A stretch of 64,000 nucleotides of DNA from Maratus speciosus (taxonomy: Eukaryota; Arthropoda; Arachnida; Araneae; Salticidae): contig OZ010795.1 of NCBI GenBank assembly GCA_963932465.1, positions 526,261,451 to 526,325,450 on the forward strand, given 5' to 3'. Below are positions 1-12,612 of this stretch, piece by piece. The notes beneath the pieces were generated by a model, which made no database searches, was not told where the DNA came from, and saw only the letters and a program-made list of their open reading frames with translations. Within the stretch, counting starts at the first letter, position 1. Every line of letters starts with the position of its first letter. A program made the position numbers and the translations under genes.

Positions 1-318
1 TAAAAAGGAAATTTTAGGTTCAGTTCATACAGACTAACATGAAACATATGTTTTGAAAATTTCATGAAAAAATATTCTCAAGTTTTTGAGATATCGTGCG
101 CGTAATTCCTAAAAACGTCATTTGGAGAAAAATGGCTTCAAATTTTCCGAAACGACACTTCAGATATTGAACGTGTATAAATGTAAAAGCCATAACTTCA
201 GTTCAAATAGGAATTTCAAGGAAACAATTATATCAAAAGATTCAGAAAACATAGGAGTTTAACATCTAAAAAAATTAAAATTTCAAAAATTTTAAAGCTT
301 TAAGAGTCTTGTGACCCC
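1..318. mobile_element. TTAA-type MITE, copy cut by window start
   Basis: This is the right-hand part of the same element that sits at 38344-39094, which it matches from about 38779 onward (shared blocks around cagactaacatgaaacata and the terminal gaccccttaa). It ends in GACCCC followed by TTAA at 319-322, so the target site is TTAA as in piggyBac-type elements. The left end lies outside the window. It has no coding capacity. Confidence 0.85.
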
Positions 319-348
319 TTAAGTAATTAACAACATAACACATTTAAA

Positions 349-392
349 TCCCACTGACGACGGCCTTTTGATGGTTGAAAACGTTCTGGGTT
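349..392 (+). ncRNA. hammerhead-ribozyme-like core
   Basis: The conserved core CTGACGA lies at 354-360 and GAAA at 377-380. A short stem II can form between GGCC (362-365) and GGTT (373-376) with two G-U pairs. Flanking CCCA (350-353) and TGGG (387-390) pair as an outer stem. Hammerhead motifs of this minimal type are known from the terminal repeats of Penelope-like elements, and PLE relics occur elsewhere in the window. The match is by eye only and may be chance. Confidence 0.35.
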
Positions 393-965
393 TTTTCTAA
401 TGCATTTTAAGATATTTTGATTTATTTGAAATACTTTTAAATTATGTGCATGCACCTGAAAGTAATTCTTGCACATTTGTTTGTGCTGTTTATATAAATA
501 TAAATTATAAATCAATGATTTCTGATAAACCATTTTGCTATTATAAACTATACTTAATTTAATTATCTATATTACAAACAAATGAAGGCATGTGAATCAT
601 TAGATAACCGATTTGTTTTGTCGAGTTTCTTGAATGACAACATCTTTTTTTTTTTTCGATTTGTGTATTATTCAGCGATAGTGACGTCATATCAATACTT
701 TACTGTAGAAGTTGTGTAAGGCTGGAACGTAAATGAGGAATTCTTCAGAGGATGTGAATGAAGTCATTTTATTTAAAATAAAAACGTGTGTTTTAAGTCT
801 TAAAACTGAAATATGTTTCGTATTATTTATAATTATATACATTTTTTTTTTCATTTGGGGCGACACTAAATTCTGAAAAAGAAGAATTCCTGATTTCTAA
901 TCTTTATTATATTTTCCTGCAGAATAATATACTTAAAAAACAGTAACGTTTATTATCAATATACT
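393..965. other. AT-rich DNA, nothing recognised
   Basis: This stretch is AT-rich with short poly-T runs. The open frames here are short and carry no recognisable protein. It could be an intron or intergenic sequence. Confidence 0.5.
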
Positions 966-1255
966 TTTAGTTAACAAGTATGTATTCGTAAAAAGCACAT
1001 AAAATTTGCTCAGTGATAATACATTTGTATAAACAATTTTATCTGACCAGTACTTTTATATGAACTTGTACAATTAAAATTAAGGATAAAAATATAAAAT
1101 CTATGTTTTGGGGTGCTTCTGTCGTCGTCCTTTTGATAAAATATGATGGTGAAATGACTAAAAGTCCAGAGATGGAGGCTTCCTGTGCGGGAGACAATTT
1201 GTCAAATTTTGAAAAAAGAGAAGATTGCAAAAATTCAATTGCGCCATCCAGTACC

Positions 1256-1286
<31 letters not shown>

Positions 1287-2015
1287 AATGAAATAAATAT
1301 GAAAGGAATCAAAAGTTCGATAGAAGAACAACCAGTGTCGCCATCTATTACAAGGGAACGAGCCATATTGAAACAAGTTCCTGGAGAAAAAAAGGCAAAA
1401 CTCAAATATTGCAAACAGTGACAGAATTAGACTTTATATTATGCAAAATTTTTAATAAGGATAAATTATCATTATAAGCATTATGCTCACGTGCAATGAT
1501 TCCAACTGGTTCTCTTTTCATGAGCATAATGCACGCAATGATAATTTATCCTATAACATACCAAATATCTGGCACAATGTGATAAAGTTTTAATTCTGTA
1601 TCTGTTTACTATATTTCTGCATTCCACTTTTTCCCCCAGGAACATGTATGAATGTGTTCGTTTATTTGTGCATAGATGACGACACTCATTGTTCTTCAAT
1701 CGAACTTTTGATTCATTTCAAACTTATTTCATTAAAAAATTCTGAAGTACTCACTAATGGCGCTACTGCATTTTGAGCAATTGTGTCATTGTTCAAAACT
1801 CGACAAAATGTCTCTCGCATAGAAAGTCTTCATCACTGGTTATTTAGTCATTTCACCGACATATTTTATCCCCGGGACGACTGCAGAAGCAGCTCGAAAC
1901 GTAGTTTTTTTGTGTTTATCATTAATTTTAACTGTACAAGTTCATACAGAAGTTCTTCTTTATGTGTACCAGTGAGCAAACTTTATGTGCTTTTAAGGAA
2001 TACTTTCATATTTAT
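966..2015. repeat. foldback element, about 1 kb inverted repeat
   Basis: Positions about 980-1430 and 1610-2005 are diverged inverted copies of each other. Examples are the block around gatggtgaaatgactaaa (about 1144) against its complement near 1838, and tgaacttgtacaattaaaat (1060) against its complement near 1930. The middle (1440-1560) contains a smaller palindrome (gataaattatcattataagc against its complement at 1530-1550). A poly-T tract at 1260-1286 interrupts the left arm. The outer ends are blurred. Open frames inside are by-products of the repeat. Confidence 0.7.
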
Positions 2016-3108
2016 TAAATTATTTGGTGCAGTTGTCCAGCATGTGTTAATAGTTTTAGTTTTTGAACTTGACAGAAAAGAATAATAACGTTAAGTCCTA
2101 AATAGTGTAAACATGAGATTAGATGAGAAGGAATATTAATAGACTGTGCGACTTCTGTGACAAATAAAGTCTTCTTTGGATGGTATAGCTTCTCTGTAAC
2201 TACGCATACACTGTAAAATAAAAAGACAAATGTTTCTTAATTTACGTTAATATAATATAACGGCGATAGGAAATATGCGTTAATTTCTTTATTGCTACGT
2301 TCTTTATCATTAGAAACCTCAGAAACCAAGATTTCATATTTAAAGAAGAATTTATAAAACCCAAGTTTCTTTGGTTGCCACTGATTTTCGGAAAAACTTT
2401 CGAGTAATTTGTATATTACATTATTCGGTTTTCTCAAACCGCAATATTAGTTGTGAAGATGCTTGTAATTCTCAATCAAACATTTTCAGCTCCGTGATTA
2501 AATTCATGCATGTAAGAGTACTAAATAATTTTAATTTTAAGCTAATGTTTACGCAATTAAAAAACTCTAAGTGTCTTGCCAAAGTGCAAAAATATTGTTT
2601 TCTCAGTATTTTGTGTTAAATGCTGAAGAAAGACGACACTTTTAACATTATGTTAAATAAGCTTAATTACAAATATGAACGTAAACCTTGAGAGTATTAA
2701 TCACTATTCGATGTATTGAAAATGCATTAAATCAAAATAAGTATATTAATTTAAATCATTGTTATTTTTTTTTATAACCTGGAGTTTAGTAATCGTATTA
2801 AAAAGGCTTTGTCAATTGGAGGGTTAATTCATCCTGTTTGCTTGTAAAACATTGTTTTAATGAAAATATTTACTTAATTATTGTTAGCATCCGAAATACT
2901 CATATTTAGGTTTGAGGAAATGCACAATAAAAACTACTCGGAAACTTTTCCGAAAATCAGTGGGAGCAAAAAAAGCATTACTTTTCTATATGCTTCTTTA
3001 AATCTTGAAAATATATTCCTCTCTGGGAATTCTAAAGACAAACAACGTTTCCAAACAGTTATTACTCGGATAAGATTATGGTATGCTTTCTTTTGTGGTT
3101 ATATTATG
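2016..3108. other. AT-rich DNA, nothing recognised
   Basis: No repeat partner or protein similarity is recognised. An 86-codon frame at 2881-3141 runs into the next MITE and has no domain that I know. Confidence 0.5.
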
Positions 3109-3109
3109 C

Positions 3110-3603
3110 AGCGTGTCCCAGAAGACCCTGACTCGTTTTAATATTCAATATAAAATCAAGTAATTGTCGTACAGGAGTGCTGTTTGGACTAAAATTCTTC
3201 TCATTATAAAAAGTTCTCTTCAAGCTAATGAAAATAATTTGTTCAAAACTCCGATGATAGATGGCGCCACTTGCCATATATTTGACTTCAAACATGCGTT
3301 TTTTCTGACTTTCAGATTAGTTTTGACGCTGTAACACAGAAATGACGACTCACGGAGGAAAAAGCTAATTGCGTAGATTGGTACTTCCTAAACAATTCGA
3401 AACTAATCTGAAAATTAAAAAAAATGCATGTTTGATGCGAAACATACGGATAAGTGGCGACATCTTAACTCGAAGTTTGGAACTATTTTTTTTTAATCGC
3501 TTGAAGAAATCTTTTCATCCTGAGAAACATTTTAGTCCAAATATCGATAATTTCTTGATTTTATATTGAATTTTAAAATGTGTCAGTGACTTGTGGGACA
3601 CCT
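3110..3603. mobile_element. palindromic mariner-type MITE
   Basis: The ends are inverted (gcgtgtcccagaag at 3111 against the complement of cttgtgggacacc ending at 3602). The similarity continues inward: the block caatataaaatcaag, a shared tttggactaaaat, and a gatggcgccactt / gatgtcgccactt pair. The whole ~490 bp folds back on itself. GGTGTCCCA is typical of mariner-type ends, which target TA. It is non-coding. Confidence 0.75.
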
Positions 3604-4089
3604 TATATTTTCCTAGATTTAGAAAAATCCGACTTTTTTTTACGGTGTGCGTGTTCGTATAGTCCTACAATTTAATTTCACAGAAAAATAATATTTTAAA
3701 GTTTCCATTGTCAATCATTTATTTTTTTGTTATTTAATTCAACCCATAATCGGAAACTTTACTTTCAACAAAAGATATACCTTTTCTTTAAGAAAAAATA
3801 TTACGTATTTCTGAAACGCTATTTATCTCGATTTAGAAAATTGTTAATTTTCTGTTCTGTTTACTAAAAAGTAGATATGGAAATCATAACATGTGACTTT
3901 ATTGGATTTAACTATTTCCCATCTAATAATAATAATAATAATAATAGTAATAATAGTAAAATATCCTGAGTATTCTGCCAGCATGTGGATTAAAAAAACT
4001 TTTAGGTTTCTGAATTTAAATCGAGTTCACTGGCCGTTTAATTTCCTCATACATTTTTTTAAATTATTAAAAACACTAAAAACTAATCA

Positions 4090-4134
<45 letters not shown>

Positions 4135-4637
4135 ATCAACATTTAAAATTAAAACACATTTTGAAAATGCACCCAATGTTTCGAACTTTGTCTTTAATGG
4201 CATCTTCAGGGGTTTGACCTTCGTTTGAAGCCCACTGTGTATAACCAATTAAGTTGCATGAATGAAAAAAGTCGTTAAAATTTAATTGATATTATATATA
4301 TAATTGGTGATTAGTATATAGTGTGTTTTTAAAATTAATTTTGACAGTGTAAGTCCAAGTATTCGTGTAAAATATTTGTATTGTTCATTTCATAATGCCT
4401 GTATTAATGAATTTTATTCTCTATTATTAGTCATTGGAATATGAATTTCTTTATGCAGAACGTGTTGAATCTTTAATGTGTATATATTGAGTTATAATTT
4501 TGTTTTGTTTTCTATCAGAAGGAAAACTTCGCAAATATTAGAGTTTCGTTGACAATTTGAATTTACCTTTTAATAAAATATTTCTTCATAACTTATAAAC
4601 TGTTTTGTCCTTTAATGGATCTTTACCCTTTAAAATG

Positions 4638-4670
<33 letters not shown>

Positions 4671-4900
4671 GCATATTTACAATCAGATTCCTGAAGAAAC
4701 CTTCTCAGTATACATACAAAGTTTCAGAAAAATAAAATTAAAATCCTACCTGAAGATACTTCTCCAGGAAAAGAAATTCCAAAATCGAAATATAGTGCAG
4801 CTTTGTTCAGAAGTAATTCTGCAAAAATATGAGACAGCGGGAAGAAATAAACCTTTTCAGCTGACGGTAAAGACTCTATGTAACTATGCATTTTTGTCAA
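3604..4900. other. AT-rich DNA with microsatellites
   Basis: The stretch holds an (AAT)n tract near 3925-3945, a (CA)n-(TA)n tract at 4091-4131 and a (TA)n tract at 4638-4668. A PLE-like signature lies at 4171-4213. Predicted frames crossing the microsatellites are artefacts of simple sequence. Confidence 0.6.
4171..4213 (-). ncRNA. hammerhead-ribozyme-like core, PLE relic
   Basis: On the minus strand the core CTGAAGA (complement of 4203-4209) is followed by GAAAC (GAAA complement of 4179-4182). Outer ACCC and GGGT (4210-4213 and 4171-4174) can pair. Stem II between them is weak. The arrangement of a CTGANGA core, about 20 nt, GAAAC and a complementary outer stem matches the signature seen at 349-392. 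It is probably a decayed terminal part of a Penelope-like element. Confidence 0.35.
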
Positions 4901-6904
4901 AATAATAGTGCATTACCATTTCTAAAGAAGGGACGTTTTAGAAAGTTCCTATTTTGATTACTTTATATTTATTTCAGTCAATCCATTACGAGAAAATTTA
5001 TTTTTTTACAGAAGAGTTATTGCATCTAAAAGAAAAAAAAGTTTTCAAATAAGCTATTAAGTTTAATACTCTTCAACTCTGAATACTTTCTCATTTAGTA
5101 AATAATAATTATGATATACATCTCGCCTGATCTTATTTAACTGAATTTTTTTCAAACAAATAGAAATTTTCTGAAGAATTTCTCAGCATATGTTTTTAGT
5201 ATTTTGAAGCAAATTCAAAATCATTGCCAATTTTAGTTCTTTTACATTTTAGATAGTTACTATTTAAATAACTTTATATTTCTTACAATTAACCCATTAT
5301 CAGAGTACTTACCTTTTATAAAGGAGTTATTCCTTCTACAAAAAAATTATATTTTACAAATAAGCTTTTGAGTTCCAGATTCTGTTCAGAAAATTGTTTC
5401 TATTGATCTTATTTCCTAAATAATAAATATGAAGTAGAGATCATCTAAGTTTAATGAATTGAACTATTTTGATACTTATAGAAATTTTATGCGGAATTAC
5501 TCAGAGTATAGTTTTAGCCTTTTTGATAAAAATTCAAAATTACTTACGATTCCATTTCCATTACTCTTTTTTTAAGTGTTTAACTTTCTTTGCTTATTTC
5601 ATCAAACACATTTTTAATATGAATTGCCTCAAAAATTACAATGGCTGCTTTAAATATGAATTGTTTATATCATATGTGTATTAAATAATAAGAACAACAT
5701 TTTGGAAAGACAGTAATTACGCATTTTTGGCAAAATAATAATACAGTTCCACTTCTAAGGAGGAATATTTAAGTGCATTACTCTACTTTTCAATATTTAA
5801 CTTTTTTCGTTTATTTAATTAAACAACTTTTTAATATGAATTGAAAAAAAATGGGGGCATTAAATATGAGAGTTGTTTATATCATATTATATGTAATAAA
5901 TCCAAAAAAAAAAAAAATAAATAAATAAATAAAGCAATTTATCAAATTACAACGACCATTTGGAAAATGATTTTATCGAAGACTATAATTTAAGACATAA
6001 AAAATCGCACGAAGTTGATCATACATTACGTGCGCCATGAATTAAACATTAATAGTGTTATGACACGTAAAAATTCCAAGCGACAAAAATCGCCTGCTAC
6101 TCGTTTGTATTATCCACCTGAAACTTATGTGTTATCCAAGCATTTCATTGGCTGTTCGGGAAAAGGCTTATCCATCGCCAGATTCCCAAGAAATCTGACG
6201 TCCCATTTTTAAAGAAATTTCATTCTTAAACTTCTAAGCATTCCACAATATTACTTTTTTTACCGTCGTATAGAGAAAAAAAATGTACTTTTAAATGCAA
6301 TTTATTTGAAAGCTGTATCTCAATTTGTTTCTGAGTTATTAATATTTTTTTTTTAGTTTTTATTACTTTTTTGTCATAGTGGCAACAGATCTCTGTTGAA
6401 AGTAAAGGGAAATACATATTACTGTATAGACCAATCATAAAACGAATAAAATGCGGATGAAACCAATAAAAACCTTCAGATATGCTTTTGATTTCCCATC
6501 CTGACGAGAACAATAACCATTTTTCCAAATGGTTAAAAAATGTAAAGACGGTAATTATGCATTTTTGGAAAAATACTAATACATTTTTACTTCATAGGAG
6601 GAACATTTTAGAAAGTTACGAGTTTGAATACTTTATATTTGTTACAGTCAAAACATTAAAGAAATTTTCTGAGGAATTTCCCAGGGAGTAGTTTTAGTCT
6701 TTTGAATAAAATTTCAAAATTACTTAAATTTTTACTTCATTTACTTCATTTACTCCATTTTTGTTCTTATTTAACTTTCTTGGCTTATTTAATCAATCCC
6801 CTTTTAAATAGAAATCGTAGAAAAAAAATGAAATAGCTGTTTTTAAGACGAATTCTTTATATTAGATTACATATATTAAAAAAAATAAATAAAGATTTAA
6901 AATA

Positions 6905-7370
6905 ACTGATTTCATTATACCCTCGAAACATCCCAACGGCTGAATGGATTTTAATGAAGGATGTCTTATCGATTCGTCTTATCTGTCCGATGGTTATAGG
7001 CTAGGATTTGTTTTTATAAATTCAAAATGGCGGCCGTAAACTAACAAAATGGCGGTAGAGACGAAATTTTTTTTACGTACCCTATTGAGTGGCATATCAT
7101 TGGATAGTTCTTTCAAAATGAAGACGATGTTTCATTGACTATTTTACAGTCAGAAGCTCCGTTTAAATATTACACAACCTGGAAGTTATGTAGGTAAGAT
7201 ATCTAGCTTTGCTGCAACTCTAACCTTCATAGACATCTATATGACTCATCAAAACTGTGTTTATAGATAGGAACTAACAATTAAACACAACTTGAAAAAG
7301 TCATCAATGCAAGTAAATATAAAAAAATAGTTTCGCATTGATGAGAAATAATTAATTATTTCATTTTTTA
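6905..7370. mobile_element. unclassified insertion in the tandem array
   Basis: This segment interrupts the array: the neighbouring units lack it and the spacing between landmarks rises from about 830 to about 1250 bp. It contains a CAAAATGGCGG motif twice (7023 and 7047), resembling the HINE-like copies at 40.5-42.9 kb. I see no clear terminal repeats. Confidence 0.4.
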
Positions 7371-8149
7371 CGCAGTCGGGATTTTTTTTTTTTTTTTTAT
7401 TAGAAAGAAATTATTTGTTCTAAAAGCAAAACATATCTTTTACAAATAAGCTATTGAATTCGAAACTTTTCTGTTCTGATAATTGTTTTTGTCTTATTTG
7501 GAAAATAATAAATATGAAGTACACATGATCTATGTTTATGGAATGAACTATTTACAAACTACTAGAAATTTTCTGAGAAATTTCCCAGAGAATCATTTCA
7601 GTCTTTCGAATAAAAATTCAAAATTACTTATAATTCCATTTCCTTTACTTCATTTTTCAACATTGAACGTTCTTCGTTTATTTAATCTCATAGCTTTTTA
7701 ATATGAATTTACCAAAATATTTTATCGCTGCTTTAGATATGAATTGTTTATATCATTTTATATCTATTAAATAACAAAAAACCTTTTTGAAAAGAATGTA
7801 ACTAGGCATTTTTGCAAAAATAATAACACATTTTCACTTCTTAAAAGGAACATTTTAGAAAGTCGTCAGTTTGATTATGTTATATTTTTTGCAGTCAACC
7901 CATTACCTGAAAACCTACTTTTTATAAAAGAGTTATTACTTCTAAAATAAAACAAAACAAAAAAACAAAACAAAAAAAAAAAACATACTTTTTCCAAATA
8001 AATTATTTAGTTCCACAGTCTACCGATCAGAAAATGTATTCTGCCTTATTTAGTGAATAATAAATATAAAGCACATCTAATCTGGTTTTATTTAAACAGA
8101 TCTATTTTCAAACAAATATAAATTTTACAAGTTTTATCCAGAGTATATA

Positions 8150-8433
8150 GGGGAGACTAGGGAGGGTTGACCCACTTTTTACAAAATGATTTTTTATTTT
8201 TTAAATATTGAACGTAGAATAAAGTTTTATATATCATTTTATACGTTATACAATCAGTTATCAAAATAAAATTACTACATAAGTGTAATATATAAGAAAT
8301 TTGAAAAATGAATGATTTTATTCATGACAAAATAATTGGTCAAGTCTCCCCACATACGGGAGGGTTGACCCACTATATGGGAGGCTTGACCCACTTTGTA
8401 TTATATTGAAATATTTGAGACGAGAATAAAATC

Positions 8434-8467
<34 letters not shown>

Positions 8468-9851
8468 AGAATAACTTTATGCTACATGCTTTAATTATTA
8501 AAAAAATATTTTTGAAAACATGACGCTTAAGAAAATCTGTTTTGACGCAATCGCAAGTCATAGGAGAAAACATTTGTTTTAAACATGATTTTGTCTGATC
8601 ATATATAATTGTACAGTAGGGAAAATGAAATTTTAACATTTAAGACAATATTCCGGTACAGACAAGTTCCGTTTTCATAGGGTTTCATGTATGAATATGT
8701 CTGGATTTAGGAAACACTGACCCGCCTTTATTTTTTTTTGTCTCCTTGTCCTACTTTTTGTGACACTCGACCTAACAACATAGTTGTCACATAGTTTGGC
8801 TTCATCTAACTTTATTCATCCTGGTGAAATTTGTCTACATGCCTTCCTGAAGTTTTTCGATCAATGATATTTTCTTTTGCAGCCGCATTGGGCACACAAC
8901 TTATTATTAACATCGTTTAGGCCTTTCGGGAGCAAAGTACTTTCAGTACTAAAATTTTGGAATAAATGACTGGCACCGGAATTTACGAACAAATTTATTT
9001 GGAAATAAAAAAGGCTATATTTCACATACATATTAAATGGAAAACATTTTAGTAAAATTCTGGTGTCATTCTGGCGTTTGGGAATTAAAATTAAGTGGTT
9101 TCATAAGCATGTCACTGTCCCTGAAATGGTTAAGACTGCTGTTTTCATACTTTTTATTCTTTTCCATTGTTTCTGTTTACCTATTTTAAGTAATATTTAG
9201 ATGTAGAAAAGTTCCTATCAACTTTCCCATTTATATTTCATTGAGTATTTTCTTGCAGTGATAATACAGCAATTTTTTACATCTTTCTTTAAGCAGTTTC
9301 AAACACTTTCTTTTCCATCACCCCATTTTACAGTAGCTTTAGAGGATAAATATATATTCTTTTTTATATATAACCCTTTTCATTATGCACAGTGTATAAT
9401 AAACAGATTGCCAAAACCACTTAATTAAGGGAGCCTTGAGCATCTGGTCAATCCACCCTCACATTGACTGGGCCAAACCTCCCCACATACCACTTTTCTA
9501 AATAATAGCATATTGTTATGTTAAGCCTAACTTACAGTACAATCTTTATACCTGGAATGAAAGCTCGTTATTTCTGCATTACTTTAAACCTACTTACTTA
9601 AATTTGTATGATATATTTTATCTGAAAAAAGCTTACAAATTATTTCTAAAAAACGCACTTTTTAGGTTGAAAACGCTCCCCATTTGATTTTTCCACACCT
9701 ATTTCGATTAGCTGTATGAAACCAAGACTGTTGTTTGAGCATTCCAATAGCTTTGGTTAACACCTATTGGTAAAACTCTGAAATTATTTTAAATATGAAA
9801 ACTGATGGGTGGGTCAAGCCTCCCGTATGGTCAACCCTCCCTAGTCTCCCC
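8150..9851. mobile_element. 1.7-kb DNA element, TIR GGGGAGACTAGGGAGGGTTGACC
   Basis: The left end GGGGAGACTAGGGAGGGTTG (from 8150) is mirrored by its complement ending at 9851. TA flanks both sides (8148-8149, 9852-9853), fitting a TA target duplication. The array sequence resumes on both sides of it (ccagagta / ctagtattttgaa, as in sister units). Inner copies of the TIR motif occur at 8342-8397 and near 9450-9485. It contains poly-A and no transposase, so it is non-autonomous. The superfamily is not assigned. Confidence 0.75.
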
Positions 9852-11029
9852 TATCTAGTATTTTGAATTAAATTCGAAATAACTGTCTTTTAATTTTACT
9901 GCAATTATTTTTCATATTTAACTGTCTTCATGTATTTTTTCAATTCCTCTTTATTTTTAATTGTCAAATATGTTAAATTATCTGCTTTGAATATAATTTA
10001 TTTATGTTAGATCATGTATATTATACGAGAAATAAAACATATTGGTAATGGTAAGGATACTTAATAACTGCATTTAAAAAAATACATAATAGTATATTTC
10101 AGTTTCTAAGAAGGGACATTTTAGAAATTTTCCATTTAGATTGTTTTACATTTATTGCATTCAAATCATTATTGAAATATTTATTCTTTACGAAAAGTTT
10201 TATGCTTTTAAAAGAAAAATATATCTTTTACAAGTAAGCTGTTGAGTTCCAGATTCTTCCATTCAGAAAATTCTTTTTATTTGTATCTTTTGTAAATAAC
10301 AAATATAAAGTACAGATCATCTAGGTTTATTGAACTGAACTGTTTTCTAACGAATAGGAATTTTCGGAGGAATTTCTCAGAGTATAATTTGAGTCTTTTG
10401 AATGAAAATTCAAAATTACTTACAAGTTTACTTCTTTTGTTCCATTTTTTTCAAACGTAAATTTCTTCACTGATTAAACCAATCCCCCTTTTCACTTAAT
10501 TTTGTGAATAAAAATTTAAATAGTTGCTTTTAATATGAATTCTTTATACTAAGTTATATATATTAAATAAGAAAAAAACTTTTTCCAAAGACGTTAAAGA
10601 TTCAAAGTAACTACTTATTTCTGGTAAAATAACAATACATTTCCTCTTCTAAGGAGCAACATTTTAGAAAGTTACTTTTTTGACTACTTTATATTTCATG
10701 CAGCTAACCCATTAACAGAATACTTACTTTTTACAAAGGAGTTATTACTTTCTAAAAAAAAAGTATATTTCTCAAATAAGCTATTGAGTTTAAGATTCTT
10801 ACGTTCAGAAAATTGTTTTTATTTAGACTTATTTCGTAAATAATAAATATGAGGCACATATGATCTAGGTTTATTTAGCAGAATTATTTATAAAGTAATG
10901 GAAATTTTCTGAGGAATTTAACAGAGTATAGTTTTAGTCTTTTCCATAAAAATACAAAATTACTTACAATTCCATTGCCTTTACTCTATTTTTCAATATT
11001 TCATTTTCTTAATTTCTTCTATCTTCAAT

Positions 11030-11830
11030 AGAAGAAAGTATTGCAATCGAAAAGTTTTGCCGACATTCGGTTTTCGACGAATTTACACGTTTTAGGGGTC
11101 AGATATCCCAAAAAACATGTTTATAGGAAATGTCTCTGTATCCTTGTGTCCCAATGTCTGTATGTACGTGTGTCCGTATATCGCCATTGTACCATCAAAA
11201 AGTGTAATCAGTTGTTCATATAATTGAATCAAAATTTGTTTTGAGTTGTTAGCTATGGCAAGCAAGTCATCCCTTAAGTTAATGCCCCCCCCCCCCCCCG
11301 CCGTAAGGGGGCGCTGTAATAGCAATTTTTATGAATTTTTGTGCCATTTTGAATATTGTACCATTGAAAAGAGTTATGCATAGAATTGAATCTTTTTTTT
11401 TTTTTTTGTATGTTTAGGTCCATGGCGAGAAGGTCCTCCCTGATTTGGAAATATTCCGCCGAAAGGGGGCACTATAATACCGATTTTCGTATAATTTTCT
11501 TGAAGTTTCGTAGATCTATTGAACACCGGCGGATCGGGAAGCAACAAGAACTTCCATTCCTGATAAACCGACTTTTCGCAAACAGCTAATATACAACAGG
11601 AAAACGGAAAACTATCGATATTAATAAATATCATGATCGAAATAAACTCGTTTTTAATCCGATTAGTTGACTAAAGCAGAAATGTAGGATTAAAGTCAAA
11701 GTTGATATAGTATTGAACTAATAAAAATGAAATATTGACATTTTTAACAACATTTTGAAATGTTAAAATATATGAGACAGAGGAAAGTATTGGGATTGGC
11801 ATATCCAACTAGTTCATTTATTTAATCAAA
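11030..11830. mobile_element. unclassified insertion with poly-C tract
   Basis: A segment unlike the array lies between array landmarks, with higher GC. It contains a long C run (11284-11299) and two related blocks (ccgccgtaagggggcgctgtaat at 11299 and ccgccgaaagggggcactataat at 11457). The motif gaaagtattgcaatcg near 11035 recurs as gaaagtattgggattg near 11784, close to both edges. The short open frames have no recognisable domain. Confidence 0.45.
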
Positions 11831-12512
11831 CCATTTTTTAATTATGAATTGCCAAAAAAATTAAAATCACTGCTTTAAATTTAAATTGCTTATATCAGAT
11901 TATGTGTATTAAATAATAAGAAAATCATCTTTTGAAAGACGGCAATTGCGAATTTTTACCAAAAAAATAATACAGTTCCACTTCTAAGGAGGAACATTTT
12001 AGTAAGTTTGCTTAGTTTATATTTATTGCAGCCAATCAATTACCAGAGTACTTACTTTCTATAAAAGAGTTATAACTTCTAAAAGAAAAGAAAACATGTT
12101 TTTCAAATGAGTTATTTAGTCCCATACTCTTCAGATCCGAAAATTATTTTTATTCTGCCTTATTTAGTAAATAATAAATAGGAAGCACTGGTCTTATTTA
12201 ACCGAGCTGTTTTCAAACAGAAATTTTCTAAAGTTTGTTCCAGAGTATTTGGTTAGTATTTTGAATCAAATTCAAAATAACTATCAATTTTATTTCTTTT
12301 ACTGAAATGATTTTCATATTTAACTTTCTTCATGTATTTATTCAATTTCTTTTTTATTGTTAATTGCTAAACACATTAAAATGCCTGCTTTGAATTTGAC
12401 TTAATTATATCAGATCCTGTATACCATGCAAGAAATAGAACTTTAATTAATTGTTAGGATTCGTGATAGTTAAACACTTTTTTTTTTCAAAATAATAGTA
12501 CATATCCTTCTG

Positions 12513-12612
12513 TAAGCTCCCTTAGAAAGACTCCCACGGAGGGCACTCCCCCCGGGCCTATATCCCTCGTGTAGATAATTGGCCGTCAAAAATCAACCCA
12601 ACCCAACCCTTG
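12513..12612 (+). mobile_element. LINE/SINE 3'-end fragment with (CCCAA)n tail
   Basis: A GC-rich patch (cacggagggcactccccccg, gggcctatatccctcgtgta) ends in a short repeated tail of aacccaaccc. It interrupts an array unit. A GC-rich 3' region with a simple-repeat tail fits the end of a non-LTR retroelement. The family is not known. Confidence 0.4.

Noticed and set aside
3893..4228. 111-codon open frame
   Set aside because: It is built on (AAT)n and (CA)n microsatellites, with Ile and His-Thr runs and no domain.
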